Of a DNA stretch of 14,318 nt, positions 5,400 to 11,061 are shown piece after piece (the stretch's first letter is position 1; the number at the start of each line of letters is the position of its first letter). A program made the translations under genes and the position numbers. The notes below the pieces were generated by a model. The model was not told where the DNA came from, did not search any database, and saw only the letters and a program-made list of their open reading frames with translations. This DNA is from CAZMYO01 sp964570525 (GTDB lineage: Bacteria; Patescibacteriota; Patescibacteriia; Magasanikbacterales; GWA2-37-8): contig CAZMYO010000017.1 of NCBI GenBank assembly GCA_964570525.1, forward strand, positions 1 to 14,318. The letters run 5' to 3'.

Positions 5400-5511
5400 C
5401 ACTCAATCGTTCTCTCCCCTCTTAGGGGAGAGACAGAGAGAGGGGTAGTTCGCTCAAGCGTCATTCCCACTACCCCCACCCCGCCTCCCCCTAAGAGGGG
5501 GAGGAACGACC
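5400..5511. repeat. Hairpin repeat units 6 and 7, head-to-head pair
   Basis: Unit 6 (about 5411-5450) is the right copy of the 51-bp direct repeat at 4855-4905. Unit 7 (5469-5505) is inverted, with hairpin CCTCCCCCT (5484-5492)/AGGGGGAGG (5496-5504), nearly identical to unit 5. The non-coding stretch 5307-5658 holds these units and the dnaK-start duplication; its AT-rich remainder (5512-5559, 5623-5658) contains no promoter or CIRCE that I can support. Confidence 0.88.
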
Positions 5512-5559
5512 ACTGAAGATTAAACTAAATTATTCATAAATCATAAATCTTATCAAAAT

Positions 5560-5622
5560 ATGTCCAAAGTACTCGGAACCTGCCTACGCTCTCCGAGCTT
5601 CGGCAAGGCAAGTCGATCTCGG
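5560..5622 (+). repeat. Partial duplicate of the dnaK 5' end, interrupted
   Basis: Positions 5560-5578 repeat the first 19 bases of dnaK (5659-5677) with one mismatch (TCC for TCA). Positions 5613-5622 (TCGATCTCGG) resume the dnaK sequence found at 5678-5687. Between them sits a 34-bp palindrome. The ATG of this copy opens a frame that stops at TAA 5644-5646, so it encodes no useful product. The copies lie 99 bases apart. Confidence 0.8.
5579..5612. repeat. 34-bp palindromic insertion in the dnaK-start copy
   Basis: The insert contains hairpin GCTC tcc GAGC (5588-5598) inside outer arms TGCCT (5581-5585)/AGGCA (5606-5610). The core CGCTC...GAGCTTCGGC...GCAAG recurs, in altered form, inside dnaJ (8371-8410) and, more loosely, near the end of dnaK (7480-7515). 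Confidence 0.65.
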
Positions 5623-5658
5623 TTAAATAATCTTTTAATCTTTTAATCTTACAATCTT

Positions 5659-7569
5659 ATGTCAAAAGTACTCGGAATCGATCTCGGAACAACTAACTCC
5701 TGCGTCGCCATCATCGAAGGCGGACAGCCGAAGGTGTTGGAAAATAAGGAAGGCGCGCGCACCACGCCCTCCATTGTCGCCGTATCCAAAACCGGCGAAC
5801 GATTGGTGGGGCAACTCGCCAAGCGCCAGTCGGTAACCAATCCGGAAAATACGCTCTACTCCATCAAGCGCCTCATTGGCCGCAAGTGGGAAGACCAGGA
5901 AGTACAGCGCGACCTCAAGCTCATGCCGTATAAGATTGTGAAGAGCGGCGAAGGCGTGAAAGTGATGATCGGTGGAGAGGAAAAATCACCGCAAGAAATT
6001 TCGGCCATGATTTTGCAAAAGCTCAAGGCGGACGCGGAAGAAAAGCTCGGCGAAAAAATTACCGAAGCGGTCATTACCGTGCCGGCCTCTGTTGTCGACG
6101 CCCAGCGCCAGGCGACCAAAGACGCCGGGGAAATTGCCGGCCTCAAGGTGCTCCGAATCGTGAACGAGCCGACCGCGGCCGCGCTGGCTTATGGTTTTGA
6201 CAAGAAAAAAGATCAAAAGATCGTGGTCTACGATTTGGGCGGCGGCACGTTTGACGTCTCGGTTTTGGAAGTCAGCGCCGATTCGGTGCAGGTTCTGGCC
6301 ACGAACGGCGACACGCATCTGGGCGGCGATGATTTTGATCAGCTAATTATGCAGTGGATTTTTGACGAGTTCAAGAAAGAGGAAGGTATTGATTTGAGCA
6401 ATGACGCTCTCGCGAAACAGCGTATTAAAGAAGCGGCCGAGAAAGCCAAGATCGAACTCTCTACCGCCCAAGAAACCGAAATCAATCAGCCATTTATTAC
6501 TTCCGGCGCGGCCGGCCCGAAGCACTTGGTGAAAAAACTCAAGCGTTCCGATCTCGAACGCCTCGTTAGCGATTTGGTTGAAAAAACTATGGGCCCGGTG
6601 AAGCGCGCGCTCGAGGATGCCAAATTATCCACCAGCCAAATTGATGAAATAGTGATGGTCGGCGGCATGACCCGCATGCCCTTGGTTTACAGCTCGGTTG
6701 AAAAATATTTTAACAAAAAACCAAACATCAGCGTGAACCCGGACGAAGTGGTGGCGGTGGGCGCGGCGGTGCAGGGCGGAGTTTTGAAGGGCGACGTGAA
6801 GGATGTGCTCCTCCTCGACGTAACGCCGTTGTCCTTTGGCATTGAAACCATGGGCAGCGTCTTCACCAAATTAATTGAGCGCAATACCACCATTCCAACT
6901 TCCAAAACCCAGGTCTTCTCGACGGCGGCCGACAGCCAGCCGGCTGTGTCTATCCGCGTCGCCCAAGGCGAGCGCCCCATGTTTAATGATAACAAGTTTT
7001 TGGGACAGTTTGAACTTTCGGGTATTCCTCCGGCGCCGCGCGGCGTGCCGCAGATTGAGGTGAGTTTTGATATTGACGCCAACGGCATTCTGAGTGTGAA
7101 AGCCAAAGATAAGGGAACTAATAAAGAGCAGTCTATCCGCATCGAGGCTTCCACCAGCTTGTCCAAAGAAGAGGTGGAGCGCATGAAGAAAGACGCCGAA
7201 ATGCACGCGACCGAAGATAAGAAAAAGCAAGAACTTATTGAGGCAAGAAATATCGCCGATACTATGGTGTACACGACGGAAAAAATGATGAAAGAAGTGG
7301 AGGAAAAAAAGGTTGCCGTGACTGACGATGAGAAGAAAGCGGTGAATGATGCCCTCGCCAAGGTGAAGGAAGTAAAAGACAAAGATGATGTTGAGGCGAT
7401 TAAGAAAACTGCCGAGGAACTCTCTAAAGCGGCGCAAACAATCGGAATGAAAATGTACCAAGCTGAACAGTCGAAAGGGTCCGCCTCCGCTCCCAAGGGA
7501 GCTTCGGACGAGGCGAAGAAGGACGAAGGACCTATCGAGGGTGAAGTGGTGGATGAAAAAAAACCCTAA
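5659..7569 (+). CDS. dnaK: Chaperone protein DnaK (Hsp70)
   Basis: ATP-driven cytoplasmic chaperone working with DnaJ and GrpE. The ATPase domain covers about 1-380: GIDLGTTNS (6-14), the phosphate-2 loop VYDLGGGTFDVS, and VGGMTRMP. The interdomain linker DVLLLDVTPLS starts at 382; the substrate domain follows to about 500, then the helical lid, and the end is EGEVVDEKKP. Length 636 is normal. One deviation stands out: the usual AYFND before QRQATKDAG reads A-S-V-V-D (143-147), changing residues that in E. coli (Y145, N147) help DnaJ binding. ATG 5659 is chosen because an in-frame TAA lies just upstream; there is no Shine-Dalgarno. No CIRCE was found here, and the promoter is unclear after the repeat island. 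Confidence 0.98.
   Translation: MSKVLGIDLGTTNSCVAIIEGGQPKVLENKEGARTTPSIVAVSKTGERLVGQLAKRQSVTNPENTLYSIKRLIGRKWEDQEVQRDLKLMPYKIVKSGEGVKVMIGGEEKSPQEISAMILQKLKADAEEKLGEKITEAVITVPASVVDAQRQATKDAGEIAGLKVLRIVNEPTAAALAYGFDKKKDQKIVVYDLGGGTFDVSVLEVSADSVQVLATNGDTHLGGDDFDQLIMQWIFDEFKKEEGIDLSNDALAKQRIKEAAEKAKIELSTAQETEINQPFITSGAAGPKHLVKKLKRSDLERLVSDLVEKTMGPVKRALEDAKLSTSQIDEIVMVGGMTRMPLVYSSVEKYFNKKPNISVNPDEVVAVGAAVQGGVLKGDVKDVLLLDVTPLSFGIETMGSVFTKLIERNTTIPTSKTQVFSTAADSQPAVSIRVAQGERPMFNDNKFLGQFELSGIPPAPRGVPQIEVSFDIDANGILSVKAKDKGTNKEQSIRIEASTSLSKEEVERMKKDAEMHATEDKKKQELIEARNIADTMVYTTEKMMKEVEEKKVAVTDDEKKAVNDALAKVKEVKDKDDVEAIKKTAEELSKAAQTIGMKMYQAEQSKGSASAPKGASDEAKKDEGPIEGEVVDEKKP
7480..7515 (+). repeat. Palindrome within the dnaK C-terminal tail, possibly related to the 34-bp element
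   Basis: Hairpin GCTCC (7489-7493)/GGAGC (7498-7502), with outer arms CGCCT (7482-7486)/AGGCG (7511-7515), and the core CCGCTC...GAGCTTCGG. It encodes the low-complexity SASAPKGASDEA, in the least conserved part of DnaK. The relation to 5579-5612 is suggestive, but GC-rich coding sequence could produce it by chance. Confidence 0.4.
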
Positions 7570-7607
7570 ACCACGCAGGGTTTAGGGCCTTGTACCCTTG
7601 TGGTACA
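7564..7607 (+). terminator. Two hairpins after dnaK, possible attenuator
   Basis: CCCTAAACC (7564-7572)/GGTTTAGGG (7579-7587) spans the dnaK stop codon, and TGTACC (7591-7596)/GGTACA (7602-7607) follows at once. Neither has a T run, so they may protect mRNA ends or weaken read-through instead of terminating fully. Confidence 0.45.
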
Positions 7608-7623
7608 TGGTAAAAATAGATGT

Positions 7624-7929
7624 ATGAAAGTTAGTTGTGCGCTTTGCCAGCGTTATCACTTTAAGCCGGAAGGAAATCCTAATGAGGTTTCTCATGCTTA
7701 CTGTCCAAGATGCGCCGCCTTGTTATATAAAGAGGGCGCTGATCAAAGAGGAAAAAAACTTACCAAAAAAATAATTGAACGGCTGAAGAATAATATAAAG
7801 AAAGAATCAGAGGAAGGCTGGCAAGGTGAGGATCAATTGGCGGCCGGGTCTTACGCTGAATATTTAAATTTTTATCAGGAATTGTTAAACGAGATTAAAT
7901 CGGAAACTGAAGGAATGTTGAGAAAATAG
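7624..7929 (+). CDS. Small zinc-ribbon protein between dnaK and dnaJ
   Basis: The 101-residue soluble protein starts with a probable zinc ribbon: C5-x2-C8 (CALC) and C27-x2-C30 (CPRC), a normal 18-residue gap. Residues 40-101 are charged and helical (KKLTKKIIERLKNNIKKESEEG..., then AEYLNFYQELLNEIKSETEGML), perhaps a coiled coil. I do not recognise the family. An upstream in-frame GTG at 7600 falls inside a hairpin, so ATG 7624 is preferred; no Shine-Dalgarno is visible. It lies 54 bases after dnaK and 96 before dnaJ on the same strand, where many bacteria have nothing. Co-transcription with the chaperones suggests, but does not prove, a role in the heat-shock response. Confidence 0.75.
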   Translation: MKVSCALCQRYHFKPEGNPNEVSHAYCPRCAALLYKEGADQRGKKLTKKIIERLKNNIKKESEEGWQGEDQLAAGSYAEYLNFYQELLNEIKSETEGMLRK

Positions 7930-7942
7930 TTATGTATGTCAC

Positions 7943-7959
7943 CCCGCAGTAAATGCGGG
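7943..7959. repeat. Small CCCGC palindrome upstream of dnaJ
   Basis: CCCGCA (7943-7948) pairs with TGCGGG (7954-7959) around GTAAA, in the context GTCACC...GGATG. This resembles the common dispersed palindromes with GTCATCCCGC...GCGGGAT in many bacterial genomes. There is no T run, so it is not called a terminator. Confidence 0.5.
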
Positions 7960-7964
7960 ATGCT

Positions 7965-8028
7965 CATAATTGTAGCGAAATTTATTCGCTATGTTTATAA
8001 ATTACGTTTATAAATTTCGACAATTATG
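7965..8028 (+). promoter_or_regulatory. Long AU-rich hairpin covering the dnaJ start codon
   Basis: CATAATTGT (7965-7973) pairs with ACAATTATG (8020-8028), and CGAAATTTAT (7976-7985) with ATAAATTTCG (8010-8019). This makes 19 base pairs with a 2-base bulge and a 24-base loop. The dnaJ ATG (8026-8028) is the last part of the right arm and pairs with CAT 7965-7967. In mRNA this would hide the start until melted; the high A/U content makes a temperature-sensitive switch possible. It could instead be a leftover palindromic repeat. Confidence 0.6.
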
Positions 8029-9129
8029 GCAAAAGATTACTACAAAATACTCGGCGTTGATAAAAAAGCTTCTCCCGAGGAATTGAAGAAAGCTTTTAAG
8101 AAGCTGGCTTTAGAGCACCACCCCGACCGGCCGGGAGGAAACGAAGCCAAGTTTAAGGAAATTAATGAAGCTTATCAGGTGCTGGGCGATGCCGAGAAGC
8201 GCCAGCGTTTTGATCAGTTTGGCTCCGATTTTGAACAGCAGGGCGGATTTGGCGGGGGCAGCAGTTGGGAAGATTTTATGCGCGCCGCCCGAGGCGGACA
8301 AGGTGGCGGCGGATTCGACTTTGGGAGCGGAGGAGTGGACTTGGGCGACCTTTTTGGAGATTTATTCGGTCCCTCCTTCGCTCGCCGCGGGCGAGCTTCG
8401 GCGGGCAAGGGGCGGGACATTCAGGTGGATGTAGAGTTAGATTTTAAAGAAGCGGCTTTTGGCGTGGAGCGAGAATTATCACTGCGCAAGCAATCCACCT
8501 GCGATGTTTGTAGCGGCACCGGCGCCGAGCCGGGGAGCAAGCTCGACACCTGTTCTACCTGTAAGGGCCAGGGCCAGGTAGCCCAGGCGCAAAGAACATT
8601 TTTTGGCACCGTGCAAACGGTGGCCGCCTGTCCGGATTGTGAGGGGCGCGGGAAAAAGCCCAGCAAAAAATGTCAGCACTGCGGGGGGGACGGAGTAATT
8701 ACCAAAAATTCTATCATCAAAGTAAAGATTCCGGCCGGTATTGACGATAACCAGTCCATTCGGCTAAGCGGTCACGGCGAGGCGGCGCCGCACGGGGGCG
8801 AGAGCGGCGACCTGTATGTGGCGGTGCATGTGCGGCCGTCTAAAATTTTTGGGCGCGAGGGCGTGGACGTGTATACCGCGAACGAGATTAATTTTCCGCA
8901 AGCGGCGCTGGGCGATACTATTTCGGTAGAGACTTTGGACGGCCCGGCGAAGATGGTTGTCCCCGCGGGCACCGAATCCGGCCAGCTGATTCGGCTCAAG
9001 GGCAAAGGGATCCCTCATTTGAGCGGCAGCGGCCGCGGCGACCACTATATCCGCGTTAAAATTCGCGTGCCAAAAAAACTTGGCAAAAATGCGAAGAAGC
9101 TGTTAGAAGAATTAAAAGATGAACTCTAA
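8026..9129 (+). CDS. dnaJ: Chaperone protein DnaJ (Hsp40)
   Basis: Delivers substrates to DnaK and stimulates its ATPase. The J domain (1-70) carries HPD at 32-34. A Gly/Phe region with GGFGGGSS and GGQGGGGFDFGSGG covers about 70-112. Four CxxCxGxG zinc motifs lie at 159-223: CDVCSGTG, CSTCKGQG, CPDCEGRG, CQHCGGDG, forming two zinc sites. The C-terminal substrate domain follows, ending in a charged helix. Length 367 is normal. The linker at about residues 116-128 (PSFARRGRASAGKG) is encoded by a palindromic stretch. ATG 8026 sits in a hairpin and has no Shine-Dalgarno. It is the last gene of the chaperone cluster and meets the convergent RNase H gene end to end with no spacer. Confidence 0.97.
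   Translation: MAKDYYKILGVDKKASPEELKKAFKKLALEHHPDRPGGNEAKFKEINEAYQVLGDAEKRQRFDQFGSDFEQQGGFGGGSSWEDFMRAARGGQGGGGFDFGSGGVDLGDLFGDLFGPSFARRGRASAGKGRDIQVDVELDFKEAAFGVERELSLRKQSTCDVCSGTGAEPGSKLDTCSTCKGQGQVAQAQRTFFGTVQTVAACPDCEGRGKKPSKKCQHCGGDGVITKNSIIKVKIPAGIDDNQSIRLSGHGEAAPHGGESGDLYVAVHVRPSKIFGREGVDVYTANEINFPQAALGDTISVETLDGPAKMVVPAGTESGQLIRLKGKGIPHLSGSGRGDHYIRVKIRVPKKLGKNAKKLLEELKDEL
8371..8410 (+). repeat. Palindrome inside dnaJ, related to the 34-bp element
   Basis: Hairpin GCTCGCC (8380-8386)/GGCGAGC (8390-8396), followed by TTCGGC and GCAAGG, shares CGCTC...GAGCTTCGGC...GCAAG with 5579-5612. It is in frame and encodes the linker between the Gly/Phe region and the beta domain, where extra residues would be tolerated. 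Confidence 0.5.
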
Positions 9130-9531
9130 TCAGTTATGTTTGTCTAAAATTTTATTCACTTCGGCGTCGGCTTCTTTGTTGTTGTGCCGCAAGATATGCC
9201 GGTAAGAAATTTTTTTAAATTGACTGGCCAGATTGTAGACCTGAACAAATAGCTTTTGGAGAGTGGGTTCTTTTACTTTATATTCTCCCCGCATTTGTTT
9301 TACCACTAGTTCGCTGTCCAAAATACAATCCACTTCGGTCGCGCCCAGCTCTTTGGCTTTTTTAAGAGCAGAGATTAAGGCGGAATATTCGGCAAAGTTG
9401 TTGGTTTGGGCGCCTAGGTATTCTCCGTAGGCCGCGAGTTTTTCTCCGGCGGCGTTTTTGATTACTATGCCAGTGGCAGCGGGCCCCGGGTTGCCGCGCG
9501 CGCCGCCATCGGTGTAGGTAAATAGTTTCAT
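9130..9531 (-). CDS. RNase HI-fold protein (RnhA-like)
   Basis: A 133-residue ribonuclease H domain of the type that cuts RNA in RNA-DNA hybrids, or acts as a short reverse-transcriptase-like RNase H homologue. The four acidic catalytic residues can be placed: D8 in YTDGGARGNPG, E48 in TNNFAEYSAL, D72 in LDSELVVKQM, and D122 in RHNNKEADAEVN. The basic handle of E. coli RNase HI is absent, as in the Bacillus YpdQ and archaeal-type group. ATG 9531 has no Shine-Dalgarno. It follows the PEGA gene by 12 bases on the same strand, so they are likely co-transcribed, and it converges on dnaJ with abutting stop codons. All active-site residues are present, so it is probably active. Confidence 0.9.
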   Translation of the reverse strand: MKLFTYTDGGARGNPGPAATGIVIKNAAGEKLAAYGEYLGAQTNNFAEYSALISALKKAKELGATEVDCILDSELVVKQMRGEYKVKEPTLQKLFVQVYNLASQFKKISYRHILRHNNKEADAEVNKILDKHN

Positions 9532-9543
9532 AACACAGAGTTT

Positions 9544-10878
9544 TTAATATCCAAGTTTCCAGAGGCCGGCTTCGGTGGTGTAAAAGAGGGTTCTGTTTTC
9601 CGCGTCGGCAGCGAGAGATGTTACTTTACCTTCAATCAAATCATGTTCAATAAGATAGTAAGGAAAAAGAGCGACAACTTTTCTCTCCCAGATTAAGGCG
9701 AGGGTGTTGTACTTGTCGAGCGGCGCCACTCCTTGGAGTTTTTCGGCCGAACGGTTTAAAAGATAGGGCTCTTCGCCGTTGGTGTAGGTCCACAATTCCC
9801 AAGGAGTCCAGACAAGCCACCAGTTATTATATTTAGAAATAGTAAAATTTTCTCCGCCGAAATTAAACTTCTTATCCGGCGAGAGCAGCGTAACATTCGC
9901 TGTATTGCTGTCTTTCACTAGCACCGCGCCATTAACAGCCATAAGAATACGCCAAGAGTAAAGAGAGTTTGGCGCTTCCAAATCAGCGATGTTAGACTTA
10001 AAACCGAGGGTATCGCGTACCACGCGGAGTTTTTTGGTAGTAGTCGCGAGCTCAAGAGTCCATAGGCTGCCACTCTCCATAAACCAATCCACATAACGGT
10101 TGGGAGCGATAACAGCTTGTTGCATCGTACTCGGCGAGAACGATTTAATTGAAGAAAAAGTGCTGTAAAATAATACCGGATCGCCGGTTTCTCGCCACTG
10201 AAATTTTCTAATCGCCTCCCCAGCTATTTTTACCAAGTCAACTTTTTTGTCCGGGTTATCCGCTCGGGCTATCAGGAGATAGCGATACGGAGGAGTGGCG
10301 TTTCCGACGGTAAAATAATTGATATTTTTACCCCAGCGCAGATCAACCTCGGTATCCCTGGCGATGTCCAAAATTAACGCGTCAACCGTGGCGCGCGTTT
10401 CGCGCAGCCATATTTTGGTTCGATTTTTTTCTTTGGAAACGTAGAGGAGGTAGCGTCCGTCATCCGAAAGCGCCACCGGCCCAATTTTTCCTTTCAGTAA
10501 AAGTTCGGGTTTATTTTTTTTCAAGAGCTCAATTTCTTTTAGGTAGGTGGTTTGTTTGTTTTTTACCTCAATTTCTTTTTGCCAGTCATAGTATCCCGAA
10601 GCGCTCAAGCGCACGGTATATTTACCGGGAGTGATGCTGTTAAGACGAATTGGCATTGTGTCTTTTAATTTCAAACCGTTGAGGTAGACACTGGTGTCTT
10701 TTGGCAAGATATCCACGCTAATGCTTCCTGTTTCCCGCAGTAGGCCGTTTTTCCAATCGTAGCGATAACCGGTTGTGCTCAAAATAACTATGGGAGCGAT
10801 AACGCCAAAAGCAACAACAAAGATAATGAGCAGCGCGCGGCGAAGCGGCCGGGTGAATTTGGCGCCGGGATATTCCAT
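9544..10878 (-). CDS. PEGA-domain membrane-anchored protein with propeller-like C-terminus
   Basis: A 444-residue protein. Residues 12-34 (RRALLIIFVVAFGVIAPIVI) form an N-terminal membrane anchor, so the rest probably lies outside the cytoplasm. A PEGA domain covers about 51-118: GSISVDILPKDTSVYLNGLK, TPGKYTVRLSASGYYDWQKEI, the usual surface-exposed beta fold. The remaining 320 residues hold repeated short beta-strand stretches (ALSDDGRYLLYVS, TLFYTTEAGLWKLGY) resembling a degenerate beta-propeller. No catalytic motif is seen. Proteins of this layout are, in my recollection, common in Patescibacteria; their role is unknown, perhaps envelope structure or attachment. No promoter could be supported upstream. 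It is the first gene of a minus-strand pair with the RNase H gene. Confidence 0.8.
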   Translation of the reverse strand: MEYPGAKFTRPLRRALLIIFVVAFGVIAPIVILSTTGYRYDWKNGLLRETGSISVDILPKDTSVYLNGLKLKDTMPIRLNSITPGKYTVRLSASGYYDWQKEIEVKNKQTTYLKEIELLKKNKPELLLKGKIGPVALSDDGRYLLYVSKEKNRTKIWLRETRATVDALILDIARDTEVDLRWGKNINYFTVGNATPPYRYLLIARADNPDKKVDLVKIAGEAIRKFQWRETGDPVLFYSTFSSIKSFSPSTMQQAVIAPNRYVDWFMESGSLWTLELATTTKKLRVVRDTLGFKSNIADLEAPNSLYSWRILMAVNGAVLVKDSNTANVTLLSPDKKFNFGGENFTISKYNNWWLVWTPWELWTYTNGEEPYLLNRSAEKLQGVAPLDKYNTLALIWERKVVALFPYYLIEHDLIEGKVTSLAADAENRTLFYTTEAGLWKLGY

Positions 10879-10897
10879 ATTAATAATCTGTAAAGTT

Positions 10898-10918
10898 GAA
10901 AGTCAAAAGTCTATAAAG
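10898..10918 (+). repeat. A-rich direct repeat, left copy
   Basis: Matches 11022-11042 at 19 of 21 positions (core AAAGTCTNTAAAG). The two copies flank the murA promoter, in the divergent gap. Low complexity makes a functional meaning doubtful. Confidence 0.5.
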
Positions 10919-10956
10919 CTTGTTTTTTTGTCTTTTGCCCGTCGAACGATTACGCA

Positions 10957-10985
10957 TTGCCAGATCGACCTTTAAATAGTATACT
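10957..10985 (+). promoter_or_regulatory. Promoter of murA
   Basis: TTGCCA (10957-10962) and TATACT (10980-10985) with a 17-base spacer. Predicted start near 10992 gives a 70-base leader with no recognised riboswitch. Confidence 0.78.
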
Positions 10986-11021
10986 TATGATAATGTAAAG
11001 GGGTCGGGAAGTCAAAAAATG

Positions 11022-11042
11022 GAAAGTAAAAAGTCTGTAAAG
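11022..11042 (+). repeat. A-rich direct repeat, right copy
   Basis: Partner of 10898-10918, lying within the predicted murA leader. Confidence 0.5.
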
Positions 11043-11061
11043 TATAAAATTAAAGCAACCT

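Noticed and set aside
4757..5511. CRISPR array
   Set aside because: Units occur in both orientations and in uneven spacing, the gaps are not uniform unique spacers, and there are no cas genes.
5512..5658. Second CIRCE or heat-shock promoter before dnaK
   Set aside because: No GCACTC/GAGTGC-type inverted repeat and no acceptable -35/-10 pair in this AT-rich stretch.
6687..7496. 269-residue antisense frame opposite dnaK
   Set aside because: Serine/leucine-rich shadow of a highly conserved gene; no domain or start signal.
8110..8447. Several extra frames inside the Gly-rich part of dnaJ
   Set aside because: Created by GC-rich repetitive codons; the dnaJ frame carries all conserved motifs.
10879..11010. 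Promoter for the minus-strand PEGA gene sharing the murA -10
   Set aside because: TATACT can be read on both strands, but no -35 lies at a suitable distance on the minus strand.
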